From positions 1-18,632 of the forward strand of contig NW_025955609.1 in assembly GCF_022376445.1 (NCBI RefSeq): a stretch of 18,632 bases of DNA, written 5' to 3'. Both the position numbers and the translations under genes were made by a program. Of the stretch, positions 1 to 8,872 are shown piece by piece. The stretch's first letter is position 1. Every line of letters begins with the position of its first letter. The notes under the pieces are model-generated. The model did no database searches. It saw only the letters and a program-made list of their open reading frames with translations, and was not told the DNA's origin. Source of the DNA: Fomitopsis serialis (Eukaryota > Basidiomycota > Agaricomycetes > Polyporales > Fomitopsidaceae).

Positions 1-2
1 TA

Positions 3-155
3 GCGCACGACGGAGCATCACCGGAGGCGATGAGTGAACCCGCACTCGGGACGGTCTATGCAATTCAGAAGAATGAGTTGCCCTTAGACTCGCCCGCTTT
101 CTTCCCATCCGAGCGGTGGATACCCAATCCCGGGCACCAAATGAGGACAACCTGA
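3..155 (+). pseudogene. Cytochrome P450-like fragment (partial, left edge)
   Basis: An open frame runs in from the left edge and stops at 153-155. Its middle contains YAIQKNE followed 15 residues later by SERWI. The spacing and residues (YAI..N......DS..F.P..RWI) match the P450 meander region that ends in the PERW/PDRW motif, which in basidiomycete enzymes precedes the heme-binding loop. No heme-binding FxxGxRxCxG sequence could be found in the several hundred bases after the stop, and no obvious splice donor rescues the frame. This is therefore either a broken relic or the visible end of a gene whose body lies left of the window. The upstream residues in this frame do not look P450-like. The assignment rests on one motif of about 22 residues and could be chance. 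Confidence 0.3.
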
Positions 156-993
156 ACTGGAGCGCATGATGTTTCCCGAGTTGCCTGCCAAGTTTTCGCG
201 GCGGCACGCATCCGCTCCTCTTCTAATACTTGCCTCCGCCCCGTCGGCATAGGTGACTGGGTCCCATATGGAGGGAGCGCTACATCGTACTTGACTCCGA
301 CTCCGAGACCATGTCGGACCGTCGCTCGCGATTGAAAAGCCTGAGTGGCAGTGCATATGATCTTTCTTCTTGTCTCGAAGTGCGTAGTACTGCAATTTCG
401 ACCTCGTTGTTGGCAGCTGAGCGCGTCATGGTCTCAGGCCAACCAGCAGAAATCGATGACGAGTCGGACTGGGCCGGTACTTACTTACCTTGCCAAATGA
501 CCATTTTGGGCCTGAATCGAACCGTTTCAACAACGAATCACGTGTCGGTAGAACTTGTGTCACCCTCGAACGCTAAACACAATCTTGAACTTGAATCCCT
601 ACTTACATACTGTAACTACTATAGCTACTCACGGCACACGAGCTTGGTCGACGACCCTCTGTAGATCTATATAATGTGCCATAGAAATCATCGACAACCC
701 CACCTTGTTACATGAAGCTGATCATGATGATGATGCTCCGGCGGTTGTCCTACTACTAGTAGTATGCTATTAGTACCAAGCGACTTGTTGCTGCAGCACT
801 AAGATTACCATCAATGATCACACACAGCCTGAGGTATCGTGCTGTTGTCGTATTTGAATACATGGCGAGAGGGAACCACAAGCCAGTCCAGCCAGTATAG
901 CCCAGTGCCTACTTTACACAGTGAAGATCACACGCAAGACGATGGTTGAGGGTATTACAACTGCTGCAGCACTGCTACATCCTCACAATATAG
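156..993. other. Interval without a confirmed gene; one unassigned open frame
   Basis: The longest feature is a plus-strand frame free of stops from about 276 to a stop at 662-664, with its first ATG at 311 (117 codons). Just before that ATG the frame reads WRERYIVLDSDSET, which looks protein-like, but no family is recognised and no splice partner could be fixed. A minus-strand open frame overlaps 84-395 and is equally unassigned. The remaining bases up to 993 are the 3' flank of the minus-strand gene that ends at 994; nothing else is seen. Confidence 0.3.
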
Positions 994-1697
994 CTACTCT
1001 TCTCTCGGTCTTGCCTTGTCATCGTAAGGCGGAGGAGGATCATGTGGAGGGCTTGGTGGTGGGCCCTGTGGAGGACCTGGCGGAGGACCTTGCGGAGGGA
1101 TGCCAGTTCCAGCACCGCCAGCTCCTCCAGCGTTGTCGCCTGCGCCCGCGGCGGCACCACCAGCCGCGGCCCCAGCCGCTGCGCCAGCAGCGTATCCCAA
1201 AGCTGGCAGCGCGCCTCCCATACCAATGCTCTGGCACACCGCGAAGAAGGAGCCTGCCGCCACGTTGCCAATCATGCTCTGAGCAAACGCCGCCAAACTA
1301 CCTAGTACGAGATTTGCAGCCCTGGTAAGTACACAAGCGCAAATGCCTATGACAGGTAACGGACGACTGACCTGCGACAGGCCCAGCCGCACCGAATCCG
1401 ACTAGCCCTACCGCTAGCGGAGCGACAATCGGTGCAAGTAGCACACCGGTGGCTGCGCCGGCGACCGTTATGCCTATCGTCATATTTCTGTGCCAAAAAT
1501 TGTCATGTAGTCCTTGAACTGACTACAACTGGAGGCACCCACCGTTGGCACCGCGGGCATTTCCTCGCATCTGCAGCTACGCACCTATTACGGTGGTATG
1601 CATGCCCACATGAGAAATACGCTACTTGGGCCTGAGCTTGGGCTGCATCTGTTGGTAGGGCAAGGTCGCAGCGAGTGCATGTAGCAGGAGCGGCCAT
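994..1697 (-). CDS. RING-type zinc finger fused to ISG12/Ifi-6-16 membrane domain, with PPxY tail
   Basis: Three exons (1697-1543, 1487-1372, 1301-994) join in frame to give 192 residues. The first intron (55 nt, GTGGGT donor) is phase 2 and the second (70 nt, GTCAGT donor) is phase 1. Residues 7-50 form a RING-like cysteine/histidine set: C7, C10, C30, H32, H35, C39, C47, C50. The spacing between H35 and C39 is one residue longer than in canonical RING-H2. Residues 54-140 are the hydrophobic, Gly/Ala-rich interferon 6-16 domain, including GFGAAGPVAG and GNVAAGSFF...QSIGMGG, which are hallmarks of the family. The tail is Gly/Ala-rich, then Pro-rich, and contains PPPY at 180-183, a PPxY-type WW ligand. 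ISG12 proteins of animals sit in mitochondrial or ER membranes and influence apoptosis and innate immunity; the fungal role is unknown. An E3 ligase anchored in a membrane is an inference. If the first exon belonged to another transcript, an ATG at 1483 would give a plain ISG12 protein. Confidence 0.78.
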
Positions 1698-2537
1698 CGT
1701 GAGTTGATGTTGGGGTTCTTGGAGACGCGATTGTCTGAGTATCTGCGGTGCGATACTGGTTCGTATATATACTGCATAGGACCGCCTTTCAAAGTTCGTA
1801 GCCTCGTGTACTTCTTTGCCTCAAGGTTGCCAAGCCGTGTTCTAGATTCCAAGGGAGGTCATCCGACAGCCTGCGCGTTCATCTCCGTCAGCCCAGCCTT
1901 ACATACCAGTCGTTCTCCCTACACTTACCAGGACATCCAGCAGAATCGCGAAGCGACCCTGCCTGGCGCGACCCTGTCATCATAGGATGTGAAGTAGATG
2001 AAACAGGGGAAGAACGTTGGTGAGAAGACGCACCACGCCCACAGGGTCCCCGTCTCGCATGTATGCAACAGGGCGTGGCGCTATGCGCGCTGAGAATAAC
2101 TCCGTATCTCAGTGTTCATTCGGGACGTCAAGGCCGAAGCTGGAAAGCCTTGTAGGTCCGCGATCTTGGACGTAACGACAGACAAGCAAGCGGTTGATCG
2201 CGAGAGCCGGGACATGGCCCATGTCTCCCAATCAACAGCTGCTCACGGCTGACCGACTTTCTTAAGCAGCAGGAGGCTGCGCAGCTGTACTCCGTACCAG
2301 CTAGCAGATGGGTTGGCTCGCACGGGAAGGCTACTTGCTTCTTATCGACTGCCCAGTGCCGACATTCCGGACGACACTCCAATCTCTTGACGAGAAACGA
2401 GCATGGTCATCCGATATTCCGGCAGTACAATCAAACGTCGCCCCCTCCTCCGTCTCACACCAACCAGCCAGCACCCGGCCCGACGTAGCCAAGAACGGAC
2501 AACGCCTCCACCTCACCCTCCACCTCTGAGCCGCTCC
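1698..2537. other. Intergenic interval between the first and second ISG12-like genes
   Basis: Apart from the TATA decamer at 1763-1772 nothing is recognised. It should contain the promoter and 5' leader of the gene at 994-1697 and the 3' flank of the gene at 2538-2909. Open frames here are short and resemble no known family. No further ISG12 or RING exon was found on either strand. Confidence 0.5.
1763..1772 (-). promoter_or_regulatory. TATA box of the RING-ISG12 gene at 994-1697
   Basis: The palindromic decamer GTATATATAC lies 66-75 bases upstream of the ATG at 1697. The same decamer occurs at 4441-4450, 64-73 bases upstream of the plus-strand mitochondrial protein gene. Confidence 0.45.
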
Positions 2538-2909
2538 TTATATGACACCGAGCCATGCTCCCACCGCCCCTGCAGCTGCAGCGATGGTACCAGCTCCCGC
2601 GTAGCCGACAGCGGGGAGGGCACCGCCCATAGCAACGGCTTGTGCGCCCGCAAACCAACCGCCCGCAATTACGTTTCCTAAGGTCGCTTGTAGACCTGCC
2701 GCGAACCCGCCTGCGATTCAGACGATGTCAGTCAGCACGCGTCCATCCGGCATAACAAACAGGCGCGAGAAGAACGATCACTCACCTGCGACGGGGCCGG
2801 CTGCACCAAAGCCAGCGAGCCCTAGGGCGGGTACGGCGACGAAAGGAGCGAGCGCCATGCCCGCTGCCCCGAATACGACGACTTTTCCGACTTCGAATAG
2901 CCAGGACAT
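2538..2909 (-). CDS. ISG12/Ifi-6-16-like small membrane protein (no RING)
   Basis: Two exons (2909-2786 and 2710-2538) separated by a 75-nt intron (GTGAGT...TCGCAG, phase 1) encode 98 residues. The protein starts MSWLFEVG and is almost entirely hydrophobic. It includes LAGFGAAGPVAG at the splice junction, then GNVIAGGWFAGAQAVAMGG and a final Gly/Ala-rich segment ending in GAWLGVI. This order matches the interferon alpha-inducible 6-16/ISG12 family across its whole usual length of about 90-130 residues, with probably two or three membrane passes. The intron interrupts GPVA|G at the same residue and phase as the second intron of the gene at 994-1697, so the two are paralogues. No cysteine/histidine module is encoded upstream as far as 3291, so this copy lacks the RING half. 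An upstream in-frame start would add a long Ser/Arg-rich stretch; the ATG at 2909 is preferred because the family homology begins there. Confidence 0.88.
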
Positions 2910-3291
2910 ATTCAACTGGTGGACTGGGCGTGTTCTGGATAACAAAACTTGACGGGACTGATGATCGCCGGGAGACGACCTGGAGAGAGACGGTTGACGA
3001 GGACCACTGGGAGCAGCGACGGAGGACGTCGAGCTTGATAAATCATAACACGTACATAGGCGAGGTGGCCGGATCAAATAGGGCAGTGCCTACCGCCCGC
3101 CGTGAGTGTTCAACGTAAGTAACGTTGAAGCCGGCAGGCGGCGCGTGTGCTGAACCTTATGCCATCAAAGTTAACCTTATATATGGTCCTGGACAGCATG
3201 CCCGCCACATTACATACCTCCGAGACCTCTAAGAATCTCTGCGAGCAGCTTCGAAGTGTTTGTACAAACGCTTGAGATAAGTGTGCGTCGC
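2910..3291. other. Upstream region of the RING-less ISG12 gene
   Basis: A minus-strand TATATAA lies at 3177-3183, about 270 bases before the ATG at 2909. That would imply a long 5' leader or a leader intron if it is the real TATA box. The interval also holds the 3' flank of the next gene. No coding signal is seen. Confidence 0.35.
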
Positions 3292-3980
3292 TCAGAGCTT
3301 GCTCCGTATGCGAATCGGGGTTGTACTACGAATAGTACCATCTAACTCGGCCCTCTTCTGAGCATCCGGCTGGCACGTCGAGGAAGCCGCCCCGATAGGG
3401 CTAGGGTCGTGCACAGTTTTCTCCGTTTTGACCACTTTCCTGTGCAGGAAGTTCATCCTCACTCTAAGTGTTCGTTCGATGTTCTCCTTGATGAACCGTG
3501 GCACGGTGACAGTCCGACCAGCAGCGTTGCTCTTCAGTGCCGATTTCAAGAGTGACGCAACGGCATCTATCAACACAACGATGTCAACTTTGCGGCGCCA
3601 GCTCCAAAAGCCTCACATACCTGGCGCTCCGCTCATCATAGCGATCTCAGACCCTACAGCTTGTAGCACTATGGATATGAGAGTGGGACCTAGAGCTGCA
3701 CCTAGAAGGGCACCGCCCGCAGCCATCGCGATTTTGACGGTAGCCTCAATGTAGCTAGTATTGATCACGGTGACCACTGTCAGACAATCCACACTGCTGA
3801 ATACATCTGGACTCACGAGCAGATTGGGCACTTCGCACTGCAGTCTACCGATGTGAGCCAAGGGAGCTTAGCTACGCATCCTGTGTGGAACATGTGGCCA
3901 CACAAGAATGTCGTGCTCGCGTCGAGTTCCTCCGAGCTAAACAACGGACCCCTGCACAGGCTACACTCCTTTTCCGACAT
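3292..3980 (-). CDS. RING-H2 finger fused to divergent ISG12-like membrane domain
   Basis: Three exons (3980-3817, 3754-3621, 3566-3292) join in frame to 190 residues, almost the same length as the 192-residue paralogue at 994-1697. Residues 6-54 are a canonical RING-H2: C6, C9, C27, H29, H32, C35, C51, C54, with CGHMFHTGC and CPIC visible and W41 where E2-contacting RINGs often have an aromatic. The first intron (62 nt, GTGAGT, phase 2) follows the last Cys directly. Residues 57-98 are a Gly/Ala/Leu membrane segment, and DAVASLLKSALKSNAAGR aligns with the SLAAFAQS...GNVAAGS block of the paralogue just after a phase 1 intron (54 nt). After that the protein departs from the family: a basic segment (PRFIKENIERTLRVR) and a polar tail replace the second hydrophobic half. 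An earlier in-frame ATG at 4019 would add 13 residues; 3980 is chosen because it lies closest to the RING. RING-H2 proteins are commonly E3 ubiquitin ligases; activity here is inferred. Confidence 0.7.
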
Positions 3981-4309
3981 GACGACGCTGCTGGCGGTTA
4001 GAGTTAGTCTCCGTTGCATACCATAAAAGAACGCAAGCGCTTTGGTTAGAGTGCGCGACCGAGCCTAGCATTGGCAACGTGGCACTGGATGATGCAGGTA
4101 TTGAAGGGACGAAATTAACTAAAAGATAAGTACAATTATATATCGCGTACCGTTTGATCGCTCTGGGATGTGCGACGTTGACATATCCTGGGAAGCCCGA
4201 TGTCCGCACCAGAACCGAAAGACGTCTTCTGCTCGACGCCGCTGAAGCGAACCACAACACCTGCCAAATAAAGCAAGCACTTCGCCATCCCAGGTTGGGA
4301 GAAGCCACG

Positions 4310-4428
4310 CGACGTCATCGACGCGTCGCCGTCACGAGAGTTGCCGGTGCCAGCACATGACGTCGGTGACGCGTCCGCTCGCTGAACGCGCCGTGGAGTG
4401 CGTCCGAAGACGTGTAAACAGGACGCGT
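4310..4428. promoter_or_regulatory. Cluster of CRE-like (TGACGTCG) and ACGCGT boxes
   Basis: The octamer TGACGTCG occurs on the minus strand at 4310-4317 and on the plus strand at 4358-4365, forming an inverted pair. ACGCGT occurs at 4321-4326, 4369-4374 and 4423-4428. TGACGTCR is the class bound by ATF/CREB bZIP factors, and ACGCGT is the MluI cell-cycle box bound by MBF in yeasts. Seeing five such sites within 120 bases just upstream of a TATA box supports regulation by stress or cell cycle, but binding is inferred. Confidence 0.4.
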
Positions 4429-4440
4429 GCTGGCAGTACA

Positions 4441-4450
4441 GTATATATAC
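4441..4450 (+). promoter_or_regulatory. TATA box of the mitochondrial membrane protein gene
   Basis: GTATATATAC lies 64-73 bases upstream of the ATG at 4514, followed by a short leader ACACAGACG...CCACCGACACC typical of a fungal transcription start region. Confidence 0.5.
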
Positions 4451-4513
4451 ACAGACGTGCGCACGACTCTTCACAAACTTCCTCGACGCGACCACCGACA
4501 CCAAACGCGAGCC

Positions 4514-5979
4514 ATGCTGTCAGCAACTCGTCTCGCATCCAGCCGTTCCAAGGTCGTTCCGCATGCACTAGCGCGTCCAGACCTTGCGGCGCGACGTGTA
4601 GCAGGGCGGCGAACCATCCAAAGGTTCCAGTCCACAGCGAGCGGTCAGTCTACATCCTCAGCCGGCTCGCACATCGCGGCGGGTGTTGCCGGTGGGGCGG
4701 TCGTCGTGCTTGGAGGCGAGTTCCACGAAGCGCATGACAGGAACTACGACCAGTTCGCGCTGACATTTCACGCATATAGGCTACACATGGTACCATTTCT
4801 CCGGGGCCAAGACCGCCGTGAATGCAGCGAAGCAGGCGCAAGCCTACTTTGAAGACACCAAGCGCACCATCGCAGAGAAAGCCCCCAAGAACCCGAACGA
4901 GGCCATCGAGTTCCTCCGCAAGACCGTCAAATCCTACGTGGGCCTCGTCCCCGGCGCGTCCGCCTACGTCGACTCCACATTCGACACGCTGGACGAACTC
5001 CGCACGACGCACGGCGAGGTGGTCGAGCGAGTCGTGCAGCAGGCTTACGACGAGATGAAGCAGATCGTGAAGGACGATAACAGCGGCGTGAACGCGCAAA
5101 CGGGAATGAAGGTCGTGGAGGTGATCCGACGGAGCACGAGCCAGCTTGAGGAGATTGGCAAGAAGGCGGGACAAGACGCGATCCAGAAGCTTGGCGAGCG
5201 CCATCCTGAACTTAAGGAGAAGATCGGTGGGAGTTACGAAGAACTGAGGAAGGCGGCAGAGAAGAACGGGCCCCAGGCGAAGAAAGTTTATGACGAGACG
5301 ACAAGACAGGTACGCACGTTCATACCTGGAGCGAGCCCCTAGCATGAAACGCGCATATATCCAGATTCTCAAGATTTTCTCCTCCGGAGTCAGTCCTGAC
5401 AAACTGAATGAAGCAAAAGACCTCGTTCAGTCCAAAGTGTCGGAGATAAGCAACGTCGCGGGCGGTGCCTCGCAAGACGCCTGGAACAAGGCTCTGAAGG
5501 AGGCGACGCCGTACCTCGACAAGTTGCCCGACATCCGTAAGCTGGTCGAGGAGAACGCTTCTGCGTTCATGGCGGCCGGCGTCTCGCAGGGCGGCACCGC
5601 GCAAGAAGTGCTTGCGCGCATAAAGGAGGCAGCAGAGGGCGACGCAGCGAAGAACAAAGAGAAGATGCAGGAGCTCAAGGACTTCGTCCAGGCGAAGGCG
5701 AACGAAGCGAGGCAGAGCGGAGGGAAAGGGGCTGGGGGCGGCTTGCAGTCTCTGCAGGAATGGATACGGAGCATGCCGGGTGGGGAGGAGGCGCTGAAGA
5801 AGGTGCCAGACTTGGATGTCAACGCTCTGACACAGATCGCGCAAAGCAAGGGCGATGACGCAAAGAAGCTGATGGGCGAAACATACGAGGACATTTTGAA
5901 GGTCCTCCAGGACAAGGCGGACAAGGCGAAGAAGATCGCGGGGGAGGGAAAGGAGGAGGCAAAGCAGAAAAAGTCGTGA
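4514..5979 (+). CDS. Mitochondrially targeted single-pass protein with long helical C-terminal region
   Basis: Three exons (4514-4715, 4780-5309, 5365-5979) give 448 residues. The N-terminus is rich in Arg/Ser/Ala without acidic residues until D23 and ends near RRTIQRFQSTAS, a classic mitochondrial presequence. Residues 52-72 (HIAAGVAGGAVVVLGGYTWY) form one membrane helix. The rest is alternating Lys/Glu/Ala helix-forming sequence, with repeated short amphipathic blocks (QAYFEDTKRTIAEKAP, VIRRSTSQLEEIGKKAG, VLQDKADKAKKIAGEG) reminiscent of apolipoprotein or LEA-like proteins, ending in a lysine-rich tail. An inner-membrane anchor with a soluble helical domain is the simplest reading. I do not recognise a named family. 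The first intron (4716-4779) begins with GC rather than GT (GCGAGT, branch CTGAC, end TAG); only this choice keeps GGYTWYHFSGAK in frame. The second intron (55 nt, GTACGC, phase 0) is normal. The gene is divergent from the RING-ISG12 gene at 3292-3980. Confidence 0.8.
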
Positions 5980-8872
5980 GCTGATGGCTCAGATGCGGAA
6001 CGCCGGCGCGCCATGTGCGATGCGTGGAGGATGGAGGATTACCAGGATGTGGATTTTGGAACATAGCGTCACAGGGACAATTGGAGGACTCGTGGATAGG
6101 AATGAGGCCTGCGTGGTAGTACCGCCGTGCTCGGGGAACTTGAGACTTGTACGCTCGACCACAATGTCTGAGGCGTTTGACAAAGGTTGAGATCTTGAGG
6201 TGTGTGGTTTTTATTGAGACATGCGGCCACGTACAACCATAATTTGTCTTTCGTTGCCGACCTCGGCTGTTACGGTCGAAACTTCCGAACGACCTAAAGC
6301 GGATGGAGCTCGCATGCATGCCGTATGTCGCACATGACAACAACCTGAGTGATCCGAAGCGCGAGACATTCGGAATTGGAATAATCCATCGTATGCAACC
6401 GTGACTAGGCGTGAGTGCTCACCGGCAAATATGGAAATTTGAGCGTCACTCATCATGCTAAGAATGCATGTGAATTGCAGTAGCCCGGTGAGCAGAACTG
6501 CAACCAACAACATCCGCGACCCAAGCCTGACCCAAGCAAAAGATAGACGCATTTGAACCATCAGACGATGGGAACGTTCGACCAGATGCGTCGAGGGTCC
6601 ACGCGCGCCCGAGGCGGTCCACCAGTGCAATCCAGTACAATGCCGTACCGCCACCAGCCTGAGTAAAGCGCGCGGTGTGTACCTGTGCCGCGTAGGTCAG
6701 TACGTCCGAGAGGTGGTGGTCCGTGGGCAACCGCCCGGAGCATCATCTCGGGCGCGTGGTCCGTGGTCCCCGACGTCGCATCGCGTGCCCGACATATGAC
6801 GGGATCTGCGATACCTGACGGGTTCGGTATGAATGCTGTGATCTGATGCAGAACACCGTCGTCGGTCGATGCATGATCGGAAAGGTAATCTGCAGTGTTG
6901 TGGGGTAGAGCGGGCGCAGTACGCGACGCGGCATGGCCTCCGAGATCTGTGTTGAGTCGGTGTCTCGCCGTGAGGAGAGCTTGCTGCTAGAGCGGGCTGG
7001 ATGTAAGTGGCTGTACGGTAGTGTCGTGAAGGGAGGCAATGCCGACCTTGTGCCGACCAGCTTGAGTGGACGAGGCCCGCAGCCCGCTGATTGTGCCGGT
7101 CCACCGTCCCAGGGCCTGACGGAGGTTCTAGATGTCGGGGAACGTCGGTGTCTCACTTGCGGGAGATCATTGCATTCGACGGGGCAGCATGATCATCGAC
7201 ATTCGCACCACAGACGGTCCGAGCCGCATCGGAGTCTTCGGAAACTCGGTGACCAGCACCGAGAAAGTCCTCCTTGCTGATCCCTGCGGAGAGCTTCCTA
7301 AATGGTGAGCAATAAAGATTTGGAAAGCGTAGTCGTTTGTGAGACTTGGATTCGTGAGTGCAGAGAAAGGAGGAGGTTAAACGCCTTCCTTCTTGGGAGA
7401 TAAATATTCGATCACAAATCACGTGGTTGGTATGATCGTGTCAAACGCACCACCGTTCTCAGGCTGTCACTGTCAAGTTCCAACGAGGGAGTCTCGTGTA
7501 GATCAGGCTCATCAACTCTGAGAACGTCTCCTGGCCGCATAATTCAATAAGGTCATTGTGAGTATCTACATTGGGTTTCACCCGTAGGCTTTCAGCGCTT
7601 GCTGATTTACAACAATTGTCAGGAGTCAGGGCTGGATACAACGGTCGAGGACTCGGAGGAGGGGGCGAAGTCACCTCATAATATCCCATACACACTCACC
7701 GTCAATCTCTCGGAACGGACGAGAATGTTAGCTAGATGTCTGTGTTATTGCGATTCTCCTACTTACTGTTATATTTAGAGGAATATCACATCGTACCACC
7801 GTGGCAAGCAGGGGCGTGCCAGTGATTGACGACAATTGGCGACGAGACACTCAGTGACATCACGGAACAGTCATTTTCCTACAACCTTCGAGAAACATAA
7901 GTTATTCGACCGCAGTGTAGCGCATCCACTGGCAGCATGTGCGTCTAATGAACCACGGAGAACAGGACCCCTACTTTGCTCACTCGGGGCCCAAAATATG
8001 AAACAAAAGTAATGTCTTTCCATTACTCTTGAAACCGGTATCACGTCCCTTCGCAATCATCACAGATCCAACTGTGTCCTCCTTCGCTACTCGGTCATTG
8101 CTGCATTTCCGGTAAGCTTCAGGTCCACTCCGAGATTTCTCTGGTCGTAAACAGTTCATGGCCGGTCAGTATTCGGTCAACCTGACGCCAGACAAAGTGT
8201 CTTCTGTCGGTCGACATAGCCGCACCGACTGTCCGCCTTCTTTTGGCGCGCGCACCGCATAATCAAACTCTGGAGCCTTAAGCCACCTCCCCACCCGCTT
8301 GTGGGAGCTGGCCAAGTGGCGGCGATATCACCCGTACGCACCGCTACTTTTTCTGGCTTAGAGTGCCTCGGCCATGGCTGCCGTGCATAGGCAGATGGTG
8401 TACCGTCTGTTGCGATCTGTCTTGCGGTAGCCAGTGCTAATGGCAACGGAAGCCATCCATCCACTCACCCACACGTACGTGCGGGCAAAGTCGTGCGCTT
8501 TGTGTCCACTGACCGGGGAACAATGATCGTTCTCTGTTTCGCGGCAAGGAACAGGTACTTACCACACAGAACACAGCGCCCTTCTGCTGCGACGCATGCC
8601 ACACTATTCAAAGTCAAGATGAGCAGGGGGCTTTGTTTATCTCCGTTAGTCTATATAGTATACAACATCGCTGCTCCAACGATAGACTCTGGGGAGACAA
8701 GTAGCCGTCTTTCAATAAACTGTTGTGTTGCGTGAGAGAGAACTTTATACAGAAAGCTTTGAGCAGAGCGCTGCTAATGGGTGCAAGGGCCAACCAGTTC
8801 AGCTTTGGGATGAGTATCTAAAATGACAGCCTTGAGTTTAACAGTGCAGTGTCGAGACACTATGTGACGTAC
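5980..8872. other. Long interval without a confirmed gene
   Basis: 2.9 kb lie between the mitochondrial protein gene and the dsRNA-binding gene. On the minus strand, three overlapping frames between 6211 and 6986 look more protein-like than the rest: a stop-to-stop run of 142 codons (6986-6561), then a frame through 6730-6458, then one ending at 6211 with a hydrophobic stretch MLLVAVLLTGLLQF. They could be a degenerate or unusually spliced gene but match nothing I know. On the plus strand a 58-codon frame (7132-7308) ends at a GTGAGC that could be a splice donor. Neither is called. AATAAA motifs occur near 7311 and 8713. No tRNA, transposon terminal repeat or transposase motif was seen. Confidence 0.4.

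Larger units (their letters stand above)
3981..4513. promoter_or_regulatory. Divergent promoter between RING-ISG12 and mitochondrial protein genes
   Basis: 533 bases separate two genes transcribed away from each other. An AT-rich TATATAT lies near 4137-4143, about 155 bases from the minus-strand ATG at 3980. On the other side a TATA box and a cluster of CRE-like and ACGCGT sites lie close to the plus-strand gene. No convincing coding exon is seen inside. Confidence 0.5.

Noticed and set aside
4650..5402. 250-codon minus-strand frame opposite the mitochondrial protein gene
   Set aside because: Shadow of the Lys/Glu/Ala-rich plus-strand coding sequence; Leu/Arg/His-rich antisense composition is expected from it.
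7132..7308. 58-codon plus-strand frame ending at a GTGAGC donor
   Set aside because: Short, no family match, and no convincing partner exon with a continuing frame.
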